Positions 1 to 7,482 of a stretch of DNA of 64,000 nt are shown here, one piece after another; the stretch's first letter is position 1, and the number at the start of each line of letters is the position of its first letter. Under the pieces are notes generated by a model. It worked only from the letters and a program-made list of their open reading frames with translations. It did no database searches and was not told the origin of the DNA. Source of the DNA: Bradyrhizobium sp. LTSP885 (lineage in GTDB: Bacteria > Pseudomonadota > Alphaproteobacteria > Rhizobiales > Xanthobacteraceae); the NCBI RefSeq assembly GCF_000938305.1, contig NZ_JYMT01000006.1, positions 203,595 through 267,594 on the forward strand, read 5' to 3'. The position numbers and the translations under genes are program-made.

Positions 1-658
1 GAAACCAGCGCAGCCGATCGCGGGTCAGCGGCGGCTGATCGGCAAGCGTGGCCCACGAAGCATGTTCCGTGGAAAAATCGGTCGCAGGGTACGCAAGCAC
101 CTGGAGAGAAAGCCGCGGCCCTCCGGCATCTCGGGCCATCAGCGCAAGGGTCGCCGCAATATTGCCGCCGGCGCTGTCGCCGCCCACCGCTATCCGCGTT
201 GTATCCAGCTTGAGGCTCGCGCCCTGGCTCGCCACAAACGTGAGCGCCGACCAGCCGTCGTCGATGGCGGCGGGAAAACGGTGTTCGGGCGCAAGGCGAT
301 AATCGACCGCGATCACCGCGCAGCGCGCGACCGTCGCGATGGAGCGGCAAACGACGTCGTGCGTATCGAGGTCGCCTGATACCCAACCACCGGAATGGAA
401 AAACAAAAATACCGGGAGGTCAGCGTCGAGGTCGGTCCCGGCACCGCGATACAGCCGCAACGGGATATGGCCGGCCAGGCCGGGCGCCTTGAGATCGTCG
501 ACGAACGCGACCGCGGGCGGTTCTGGCGAAAGTGCCCGGCGTGAATTACGAAAATTCTCCCGCGCTTCGGCCGGCGTCAACGTGGCCTCGGAAACGGCCT
601 TGGCCTTGCGCGCCGCTTCGACGATGCGTCGGGCGCTGGGATCGATGATGTCGTTCAT
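1..658 (-). CDS. Alpha/beta hydrolase, HSL-type esterase (partial)
   Basis: Carboxylesterase of the hormone-sensitive-lipase family, cut by the left window edge; the ATG at 658 and the first 219 residues are present. The oxyanion-hole motif appears as HSGGW (the family usually has HGGG), followed by DYRLAPEHRFPAA and the nucleophile elbow GDSAGGN, which together are diagnostic. There is no signal peptide, so it is probably cytoplasmic. It starts 56 bp after the symporter stop in the same direction and likely forms the third gene of the hydrolase-symporter-esterase operon. The catalytic Asp and His would lie beyond the window. The substrate is unknown; a small ester or lactone is an inference from its neighbours. 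Confidence 0.85.
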   Translation of the reverse strand, partial: MNDIIDPSARRIVEAARKAKAVSEATLTPAEARENFRNSRRALSPEPPAVAFVDDLKAPGLAGHIPLRLYRGAGTDLDADLPVFLFFHSGGWVSGDLDTHDVVCRSIATVARCAVIAVDYRLAPEHRFPAAIDDGWSALTFVASQGASLKLDTTRIAVGGDSAGGNIAATLALMARDAGGPRLSLQVLAYPATDFSTEHASWATLADQPPLTRDRLRWF

Positions 659-714
659 GAGTCTCACTCTCACTGCTGATGGGGTCGTGGAGGGGATCGA
701 CGCGGCAAACGTCG

Positions 715-2601
715 TCATCGCGGCACATCGAGGAGAGGCATGTCAGCGAGAGGCAAATCCACATCGGCACGTCCGTCGGAAGAAAACTCCAGCCTGTCCT
801 TGCTGCTTTGTGCCGAGGTATCGAGCACTGACACCAGCCAGCACACGGCAAAAGCCAACGGCATGGTAAAGACGGTCGGCGGATCATACGGAAAGACCGC
901 GACGGCATTCCCAAGCACCTTGATCCATATCGCAGGCCCAAGGATCGTGAGCACCAACGAACCGCCGAGGCCCACGATCCCACCCGCGATCGCGCCGCGG
1001 GTCGTCAGTCCGCGCCAATACATCACCAGCAGCAATACGGGAAAGTTCGCGCTGGCGGCGATGCCGAAAGCGAGGCCGACCATATAAGCGATATTCTGCT
1101 GCTCGAATCCGATGCCCAGCGCGACGGCAACAACGCCGATAGCGACCGTCGCGACACGCGAGACGAACATCTCGCGATTGTCGTCAGTCTTGCCGAGCCG
1201 GAAGACATTCGCATAGAGATCATGCGACACGGACGTCGCGGCCGAAAGCGTCAGTCCGGCCACGACCGCAAGAATGGTCGCAAATCCTACCGCGGAAATC
1301 AGCCCGAGCAGCCCTTCCCCACCCACGGCATGCGCGAGATGGAGAACAACCATATTGCCGCCCCCGATCACCGCACCGCTGCTGCCGACGTATGAGGGAT
1401 CGCCCGAAATCAACGCGATCGCACCATAGCCCAGCACGATCGCGACAAGAGCGAAGGCGCTGACGAACAATGTCGCCCAGAACACCGAGCGGCGCGCTGC
1501 GGCGCCATCCTTCACGGTGAAGAAACGCATGAGGACATGGGGCAGCCCGGCGGTTCCGAACATCAGGGCCAGTCCAAGGGAAAGCCCTGATACGGGATCC
1601 TTCACCATGGCGACCGGCGCCAGAATCGCGCTTCCCCTGGAATCGACAGACACAGCCTTGCCCAACAGGGCGCCGAAATCGAAGCCGAATTGCGCAAGCG
1701 TCAGGAAGCTCACGATGCAGGCACTGCCCAGCAGCAGCACCGCCTTGGTGATCTGCACCCAGGTCGTCGCGACCATCCCGCCGAAGGTGACGTAGAGGAT
1801 CATCAGGGCGCCGACGATGACAACCGCGAGGGTATAATCCAGGCCGAAAAGCAGCCGGATCAATTGGCCAGCGCCGACCATTTGCGCCAGCAGATAGACG
1901 GTCACGACGATCAACGTCGAACACGCAGCAAATATCCGGGCCGGCCGTCTCGAAAGCCGATAAGCTACGACGTCGGCGAAAGTATATTTACCGAGATTGC
2001 GCAAACGCTCCGCCACCAGAAAGACGACGATCGGCCAACCCACCACGAATCCCAGGGCATAGACGACGCCGTCGAAACCCGTCGTGTAGATGAAGGCCGT
2101 CAATCCCAGCAGCGCCGAGGCGGACAAATAGTCGCCGGCAAGAGCCAGCCCGTTTTGAAGCGGCGTGATGGTGCCGCCGGCGGAGTAGAAATCACTCGTG
2201 GAGCGCGTACGGCGGGCGGCCCAATAGGTGATGCCCAGTGAAAGAAGCAGGATGGCGAAGAACAAGAGCTTGGCGGTATCGTTTGCTGGCGCTCCCTGGG
2301 CGGCATGGGCGCTCCCGGCATCCGAGAGAAACGCCGCTCCGGCAGTGAAAACTATGATCAGCCCCTGCAATGTGCTGGTCCTTAAAACGTAATATCCGGT
2401 CAAGCCCGCGCATGCGACAATGATGACAATCGCGAACACCATCGCCAGACTGACGGCCCCTTTGGCAAACAGAGGCGTCGCCAGAAGTTGCGGTTCGGCG
2501 ATACCGGCGAGCAGGAAGCAAAAATAAAGTCCGCAGACGACCGCCGATAGTTGCCAGCCGAGGCGCACCTTGGAATTCCCGGTCTTGCTTTCGTTGTGCA
2601 T
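715..2601 (-). CDS. Sodium:solute symporter, ActP-like monocarboxylate transporter
   Basis: Sodium/solute symporter (SSS family) of about 628 residues, an inner-membrane carrier for a small carboxylate. The N-terminal part carries two hydrophobic segments resembling a DUF485 region, then the SSS core begins with WAARRTRSTSDFYSAGG and GLALAGDYLSASALLG, typical of acetate/pyruvate symporters of the ActP type. About 14 hydrophobic segments follow. The ATG at 2601 is chosen because a GGGGG stretch precedes it at good spacing; a longer frame opens at a TTG at 2628 overlapping the upstream stop. It lies between the metallo-hydrolase and the esterase, so it may import the acid or ester those enzymes act on (inference). 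Substrate not determinable from sequence. Confidence 0.88.
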   Translation of the reverse strand: MHNESKTGNSKVRLGWQLSAVVCGLYFCFLLAGIAEPQLLATPLFAKGAVSLAMVFAIVIIVACAGLTGYYVLRTSTLQGLIIVFTAGAAFLSDAGSAHAAQGAPANDTAKLLFFAILLLSLGITYWAARRTRSTSDFYSAGGTITPLQNGLALAGDYLSASALLGLTAFIYTTGFDGVVYALGFVVGWPIVVFLVAERLRNLGKYTFADVVAYRLSRRPARIFAACSTLIVVTVYLLAQMVGAGQLIRLLFGLDYTLAVVIVGALMILYVTFGGMVATTWVQITKAVLLLGSACIVSFLTLAQFGFDFGALLGKAVSVDSRGSAILAPVAMVKDPVSGLSLGLALMFGTAGLPHVLMRFFTVKDGAAARRSVFWATLFVSAFALVAIVLGYGAIALISGDPSYVGSSGAVIGGGNMVVLHLAHAVGGEGLLGLISAVGFATILAVVAGLTLSAATSVSHDLYANVFRLGKTDDNREMFVSRVATVAIGVVAVALGIGFEQQNIAYMVGLAFGIAASANFPVLLLVMYWRGLTTRGAIAGGIVGLGGSLVLTILGPAIWIKVLGNAVAVFPYDPPTVFTMPLAFAVCWLVSVLDTSAQSSKDRLEFSSDGRADVDLPLADMPLLDVPR

Positions 2602-2624
2602 GAATCCCCCGTCGTCACTAAATT

Positions 2625-3512
2625 TCAAGCGAACTGCCAGCTGTATCCGCTACCGCGGCGACGAATCCGCCCCGCGGAGTTTTCGGGAAAGTGAGAACTG
2701 AAAAGCAGAGCGTCGTTGTCGGCCGCGAATTGGAGCGCCCACATGCGTGATTTTTGCGCGTCTTCCGGTGAGGCACAGAAGACCGAGCTCCACGCCGGCT
2801 GATAGACCTGTATCGGATGATGCATCACGTCGCCGGCGAAGAACGCAGTCTCGCCACGCGAGGACATGCTGACGGACCAATGATCGATGCTGTGACCGGG
2901 CGTGGGATGCAGCACGAGGTTGTCGATGAATGCCGACTGCCCTGGATCAACGAGCCTGGCTTGTCCGGCCGCAACGACCGGCTCTACGCTGTCCTCGAAG
3001 AAGCCTCGGGGATCGGCGCCGGACTGCGATAGCACGTTAAGCGCTTCGTACTCGATCCCTGAGAAGACGTATTGAGCGTTGCGAAAGGTCGGCACCCACC
3101 GCCCCTCGACAAGTTGCGTATTCCAGCCGACGTGGTCGGTGTGAAGGTGCGTCAGCAGAACGAAGTCGATGTCGTCAGATGAAGCACCCGCCTCCTGAAG
3201 ACGAGCCAGGAACGGCGTCCTCAACTGATGGAACATAGGACTCGGGCGGAGTTTGTCGTTGCCGATACCGGTATCGACCAGAATCGTGTGCCTGGCCGAC
3301 CTGACCAGCCAAGCATGGGTGCTGAGGATCACGCGCCGACCGGCCTCATCGAGAGAGCCCGGCATCAGCGAATTCAGGTGCTCTTGAACCTGTTCGGCAT
3401 CCCAGCGAGGCAATAGAGCCTGCGGCGCGAACCCCGACAGTACCGTCTCGGGAATGCGAGAGATCGTGAGATCTCCAACCTGGAATGTCTGCACCGTCGT
3501 CGGATCGTTCAT
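2625..3512 (-). CDS. Metallo-beta-lactamase-fold hydrolase
   Basis: MBL-fold metallohydrolase of 295 residues. The metal motif HLHTDH (within LLTHLHTDHVGWN) is followed by the later metal-ligand regions in PTPGHSIDH and FFAGDVMHHP, so the two-metal site appears complete. The general form resembles lactonase-like members, and acyl-lactone hydrolysis is one option, but the family is broad. The ATG at 3512 (MNDPTT) is preferred over an upstream in-frame start at 3566 because the latter would read through the operator-like palindrome at 3533-3547. First gene of a leftward trio with the symporter and the esterase, divergent from a TetR regulator that probably controls it. Confidence 0.85.
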   Translation of the reverse strand: MNDPTTVQTFQVGDLTISRIPETVLSGFAPQALLPRWDAEQVQEHLNSLMPGSLDEAGRRVILSTHAWLVRSARHTILVDTGIGNDKLRPSPMFHQLRTPFLARLQEAGASSDDIDFVLLTHLHTDHVGWNTQLVEGRWVPTFRNAQYVFSGIEYEALNVLSQSGADPRGFFEDSVEPVVAAGQARLVDPGQSAFIDNLVLHPTPGHSIDHWSVSMSSRGETAFFAGDVMHHPIQVYQPAWSSVFCASPEDAQKSRMWALQFAADNDALLFSSHFPENSAGRIRRRGSGYSWQFA

Positions 3513-3532
3513 GACAGCCTTGCTCAATTTAT

Positions 3533-3547
3533 ACTTTACAGTACAGT
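3533..3547. promoter_or_regulatory. Operator-like palindrome A for the TetR regulator
   Basis: The 15-bp sequence ACTTTACAGTACAGT reads nearly the same on both strands (ACTnTAC centre GTAnAGT). It lies just upstream of the MBL hydrolase start. A related 15-mer lies at 3679-3693 near the TetR start. A pair of related dyads in a divergent TetR intergenic region is the usual arrangement for an autoregulated repressor. Binding is an inference. Confidence 0.5.
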
Positions 3548-3678
3548 CTAATTTTGGCGATGGCAATAGGTATTTCTTTGCAGCAGATCAATGAAACCAG
3601 GCTATCCGGGCTGATAGTTGAGCTAGAACGGCATCTCGTCAAACTCACAGGGATGCCCGAAAGCTCGAACCGCTATAT

Positions 3679-3693
3679 ACTTGATCGTAAAGT
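3679..3693. promoter_or_regulatory. Operator-like palindrome B for the TetR regulator
   Basis: Read on the minus strand this site is ACTTTACGATCAAGT, sharing ACTTTAC and AGT ends and the central T with site A at 3533-3547. It lies 33 bp before the TetR start codon. Its symmetry is weaker (outer ACTT/AAGT). It would suit a TetR dimer repressing its own promoter. Inference from position and similarity. Confidence 0.45.
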
Positions 3694-3726
3694 CAATTTA
3701 AACCCCGACGCGGAACGGAATGGCAC

Positions 3727-4407
3727 GTGAAGGCAAGCACCGTATCGTCCGCACGACGCGCCCGTCGTCCGTCAGGTAAGTCGTCCGCTGATGCAATTCT
3801 CATCGGCGCAAAGCGGCTTTTCTTGGCGGAAGGCTATGATGGCGTAAATCTGGAGCGTATCGCGGAGGCCGCCGGCGTCTCCCGTCAAACGGTTTACAAT
3901 CAGTTTGGAAGCAAAGAAGCCGTCTTTCGTTCCATGATCGAATTTCACTGGGCGAGCATCAACAGGGACGATATCTTTTCTAATCTGCACAAGGCCCGCG
4001 TCCTGGAGAATCCAAAGGCTATCTTAAATCGCTTTGCGGATGCGATTTTCCGATTCGTCTCTGACACCGATCAGATCGCTTTTACGCGTCTCGTCATTTC
4101 GGAATCCAGAAGGCTTCCATGGATCGGGCAGGAGTTTTACCGTCTTGGCAAACAGCCCCTCCTCCGGGCCTTCGTCGTATGTATCGAGAAGATGATCGAG
4201 GATCGACAATTATCGTGCCAGAATCCTGAACTCGCGGCCCATCAGTTCCTAGGGCTGATCCAGGAATTTATCATTTGGCCAAGGGTCATGGCGATCGGGC
4301 CTGCGATCCTCGAAATACCGCCGGATAAAGTAGTTATCGAAGAAGCAATCCGAATGTTCCTCGGCCGGTATAGGGTCGACCGGGATATCACACCTTTCAG
4401 GCCGTAG
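3727..4407 (+). CDS. TetR/AcrR family transcriptional regulator
   Basis: Transcription factor of 226 residues. The N-terminal TetR helix-turn-helix is clear: ILIGAKRLFLAEGYDGV, then IAEAAGVSRQTVYNQFGSK at about residues 43-62. The C-terminal ligand-binding half (FTRLVISESRRLPWIGQEFY) resembles the AefR-like subgroup. The start is a GTG at 3727 preceded by GGAACGGA. It is divergent from the MBL hydrolase-symporter-esterase operon, and the two palindromes between them make local repression the most likely role. The inducer is unknown; an organic acid or lactone handled by the operon is an inference. Confidence 0.9.
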   Translation: MKASTVSSARRARRPSGKSSADAILIGAKRLFLAEGYDGVNLERIAEAAGVSRQTVYNQFGSKEAVFRSMIEFHWASINRDDIFSNLHKARVLENPKAILNRFADAIFRFVSDTDQIAFTRLVISESRRLPWIGQEFYRLGKQPLLRAFVVCIEKMIEDRQLSCQNPELAAHQFLGLIQEFIIWPRVMAIGPAILEIPPDKVVIEEAIRMFLGRYRVDRDITPFRP

Positions 4408-4698
4408 TGAGCTCCACTAAGCGAACTTCCATCGCATTAGACGCGTCTCTGTTGCTATTAGAGATCGATCGGAGAAACTCCGAAGGTTCCGGCAAGCCAT
4501 ATCAAGTTTGTTGATGCCATTGCGCATTGGGCATGCGCGTTTACGCGATGTTCGCCCTTGGGGAGCCTAGAGCGATGGGCCGCAAAGAGCTGTCCGCATC
4601 CCGGCCGTAGCAGCAAGCGACGCCACGGCAGTGGTATCATTGACCAGTTCTCTGTCTTTCTGCTCGGCACGACAAACTCGGGCTGGTTTCCGAATGTC

Positions 4699-5736
4699 TC
4701 AGGCGGATTCGCGCATGATCAACTTGGCTTCGAGGAGCGTGGCCTCCGCGCGCTCCGTCTTAGCCGCCGTTTCGTCCTCCTCCTGTATTTCTTGCAGCAA
4801 TATATCCAGGCTCGTGCGCGCGATCTGCGCATAGTCCTGAGAAACTGTCGTCAAGGCTGGACAGGCATATCGGCTTAGTGGATGGTCGTCATGACCGGCG
4901 ATCCGCAGGTCGCAATCGTTTTCCCGTCCGATCCGCATTCCGCGCTGATAAGCGGCCGCCATCGCGCCGAACGCGATTCGGTCGTTCGCGCAGAGCACGG
5001 TCCGCGTCGGAAATCCCGCGCCGTCCAGGATCTTGTTCGTCTCTTCAAAACCGATGGCTTCGAACTCCCAGCTTCGCGCCGAGATTTCGAGCACGATCGG
5101 TGCCTTTCCGAGACGCTGCATGCTTGCAATGTAAGCGTCCTTGCGTTCGATCGCGTTGCGATTGACCGGCGGCATATCCAGGTAGCATGGGGATTCCCCG
5201 GTTCGGCATAAATACGCGACCATCAAAGAGACACTCTGAAGATTATCCGTGCCTACGAACGGTGTTTCGTGCCCGACCCGCGAATCCATGAAGACAAGCG
5301 GCATCCTGTCGCGAAGACTGTCGATCAGGCCAGGATCCGATTCAAAACCCAACGGCGCCATCACGGCGCCTGAAAGCTTAAGCGCGAGAAGTGTCTGAAC
5401 AGCCTTCTCTTCCAACTGTCTGTCTCCCTGAGAGCTCAGCACGATGGCCCAATACCCTTCCTGCAACGCCCGTGTCTCGATTTGCTGAACGAGACCAGCG
5501 TAGAAAGGGTCCGATATGTGCGGAACGATCACGCCGATGTTCTTCGGTCGCCGTCGATTTAAATTCACGGCAAATAAGTTCGGCCTGTAGTCGAACTCCC
5601 GGAGCGCACGCTCAATCTGTCCGCGCGTCGTCTGGCGTACGCTGCTGGGATCATTAAAATATTTGGAGACTGTCGGACGAGAAATGCCGCTGGCCCGTGC
5701 AAAGTCTTCCATATTGCGAATCTTTCTTTCGCTCAT
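4699..5736 (-). CDS. LacI family regulator A
   Basis: LacI/GalR-type repressor of 345 residues: N-terminal HTH (FARASGISRPTVSKYFNDP, residues about 12-30), hinge helix region ending YRPNLFAVN, then a periplasmic-binding-protein-like sensor domain (NIGVIVPHISDPFYAGLV; CANDRIAFGAMAAAYQRG). It is an obvious paralogue of the LacI at 42543-43574, sharing runs such as YRPNLFAVN, GHDDHPLSR and LLEAKLIMR over the whole length. It is divergent from the GatZ-zwf-edd-eda operon and probably represses it in response to a sugar or sugar phosphate. ATG at 5736 follows GGATAGGGATCG, a good ribosome-binding site. Confidence 0.92.
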   Translation of the reverse strand: MSERKIRNMEDFARASGISRPTVSKYFNDPSSVRQTTRGQIERALREFDYRPNLFAVNLNRRRPKNIGVIVPHISDPFYAGLVQQIETRALQEGYWAIVLSSQGDRQLEEKAVQTLLALKLSGAVMAPLGFESDPGLIDSLRDRMPLVFMDSRVGHETPFVGTDNLQSVSLMVAYLCRTGESPCYLDMPPVNRNAIERKDAYIASMQRLGKAPIVLEISARSWEFEAIGFEETNKILDGAGFPTRTVLCANDRIAFGAMAAAYQRGMRIGRENDCDLRIAGHDDHPLSRYACPALTTVSQDYAQIARTSLDILLQEIQEEDETAAKTERAEATLLEAKLIMRESA

Positions 5737-5836
5737 CGATCCCTATCCAGAGTTGTGTGAGGTTGCCCCGGGGGCGGCTCCTCTCCCAGAGGCCCATTCA
5801 CCATAAACAGAATCTCGTGATTGGAAAGCTTACCTG

Positions 5837-5949
5837 TTACATGCGCAAATAATAAAAGTTGACATGTAAAGATAGTCGTAACGCACGGCCCCGTAAGTAA
5901 AGGTATACGTAATTATAAAATATTACGTGCGCAAAGTTTATATTGACAT
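5837..5949. promoter_or_regulatory. AT-rich control region with repeated operator-like elements
   Basis: This part of the 5737-6182 gap is strikingly AT-rich. It holds (a) an inverted pair TTACATG (5837-5843) / CATGTAA (5863-5869), (b) a perfect inverted repeat ACGTAAT (5907-5913) / ATTACGT (5922-5928), and (c) a direct repeat of the composite TTACRTGCGCAAA...TTGACAT at 5837-5865 and 5923-5949. TTGACA at 5943-5948 is a candidate -35 box, but no good -10 is seen at the right spacing. The arrangement suits LacI A dimers acting on the divergent promoters. Confidence 0.45.
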
Positions 5950-6015
5950 TGTGTATTATATTAACTTACCATAAGATAACAATTGGCGCCGCGCCTAACG
6001 GTTGCCCACAGCGCC

Positions 6016-6126
6016 AAGGGGTGGATCATCGATATGGCGAGACAAGCCGAGCGGCGCGGCGAGCCCGTTGGTCGACATCTACTGCGCCTCCAAGGCATCG
6101 CTCACGACTCGGCTGGACTGGAGGGG
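6016..6126 (+). pseudogene. Remnant of an SmoS-like short-chain dehydrogenase
   Basis: Two overlapping frames together rebuild the catalytic stretch of a sorbitol-dehydrogenase-like SDR: KGWIIDMARQAERRGEP in one frame, then LVDIYCASKASLTT in the next, after a shift near 6063-6068. It aligns with GGKIINMASQAGRRGEA and YCASKAAVIS of the intact SmoS-like gene at 36223-36993. Nothing upstream or downstream of this block continues the gene. The scar sits directly before the GatZ-like gene. The call rests on the alignment by eye of about 33 residues including the SDR signature YCASK. Confidence 0.6.
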
Positions 6127-6182
6127 GCTTCCACGCGCGCCGAACTCGGCAACTTTCTCGATCATGACACCGGAGTCGTCGC

Positions 6183-7466
6183 ATGAGCACTCGATTCCTT
6201 CGTGACCTTCCCGGTCGGCACGCAGCTGGAGACCCTGTCGGCATCACCTCGGTCTGTTCGGCGCATCCACTCGTCATCGAAGCCGCTTTGCGCCAAGGGC
6301 TCGACGAGGACGGCCCCGTCCTGATCGAGGCCACCTGCAACCAGGTCAACCAGGAGGGCGGCTACACCGGGATGACTCCGGTCGACTTCCGCAAATTCGT
6401 GACGGGGATCGCCGACAGGATCGGGTTCGACGCCGCGCGTCTGATACTCGGCGGCGACCATTTGGGTCCCAACCCCTGGAAACACCTGCCTCCCGAACTC
6501 GCGCTCGGCCGGGCAGAAGCGATGGTCGATGCCTACGTCAAGGCCGGCTTCACCAAAATACATCTCGACACCAGCATGGGCTGCGCCGACGAGAGCGAAG
6601 CACTGCCTGACGAGATGACCGCGACGCGCGCGGCGCGGCTCGCCAAAGTTTCCGAGGCTGCTGCAGCGGGGGCCGACTTCGATGCGCCGGTCTACATCGT
6701 CGGCACCGAGGTGCCGATTCCCGGCGGCGCCACGGAAGCGCTCGACCACCTCGAGGTCACACACAGAGATGCGGCGGTGAAGACCGTCGACGTCCATCGC
6801 CAAGCCTTTCACGATCTCGGGCTCGAGGGCGCCTTCGAGCGCGCGATCGGGGTGGTCGTCCAGCCCGGGGTGGAGTTCGGCAACGAGAACGTGGCCGTCT
6901 ATCAGCGCGACAAGGCGCGGGAACTCAGCACTGCGCTGAAGGAGATCCCGCAATTCGTCTTCGAGGCGCATTCGACCGACTATCAACCGCCGGAGGCACT
7001 CGCCCGATTGGTCGAGGACGGCTTCGCGATTCTGAAGGTCGGGCCCGGCGTCACCTTCGCGTTGCGCGAAGCTTTCTATGGGCTCGACCACATAGCGGCC
7101 GTGCTCGAGCCCATCCCGGAAGATCAGACGCTCCGCGGTACCATGGAGCGTCTGATGCTGCGGGATCCGAAGCACTGGGGCAAATATTATCACGGCGGCG
7201 TCGACGAGCTGCGCGTTCAACGACACTTCAGCTACTCCGATCGAATTCGCTACTACTGGCCCCACGCGGAAGCAGCCGCTGCCGTCGACGCGCTCTTCGC
7301 CCGCCTCGACGGGCGCGTCATTCCGGAGACTCTGGTCAGCCAGTATCTCGGCACCCTCTATCCGGCGGTCGCCGCTGGCAGGGTGGCGGCCAGCGCCCCC
7401 AAGCTCGCCGTTGCCGCCGTTCGCCGAGTTCTGTCGGTCTATGGCGCGGCGGCGCGGCCAGTCTGA
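6183..7466 (+). CDS. GatZ/KbaZ-like protein (PF08013), probable D-tagatose-6-phosphate 4-epimerase
   Basis: PF08013 protein of 427 residues, full length for the family, starting PVGITSVCSAHPLVIEAAL with VLIEATCNQVNQEGGYTGM and FTKIHLDTSMGC further on. In E. coli GatZ/KbaZ is the non-catalytic partner of tagatose-bisphosphate aldolase, but no GatY/KbaY lies in this window. In Agrobacterium a stand-alone PF08013 enzyme was shown to epimerise D-tagatose 6-phosphate at C4 to fructose 6-phosphate, which fits here because zwf-edd-eda follow at once. The ATG at 6183 has GGAG seven bases upstream. A decayed copy of the same gene lies at 35105-35216, next to the PfkB kinase. Confidence 0.85.
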   Translation: MSTRFLRDLPGRHAAGDPVGITSVCSAHPLVIEAALRQGLDEDGPVLIEATCNQVNQEGGYTGMTPVDFRKFVTGIADRIGFDAARLILGGDHLGPNPWKHLPPELALGRAEAMVDAYVKAGFTKIHLDTSMGCADESEALPDEMTATRAARLAKVSEAAAAGADFDAPVYIVGTEVPIPGGATEALDHLEVTHRDAAVKTVDVHRQAFHDLGLEGAFERAIGVVVQPGVEFGNENVAVYQRDKARELSTALKEIPQFVFEAHSTDYQPPEALARLVEDGFAILKVGPGVTFALREAFYGLDHIAAVLEPIPEDQTLRGTMERLMLRDPKHWGKYYHGGVDELRVQRHFSYSDRIRYYWPHAEAAAAVDALFARLDGRVIPETLVSQYLGTLYPAVAAGRVAASAPKLAVAAVRRVLSVYGAAARPV

Positions 7467-7482
7467 CGGGCGGCGCGGCGCT

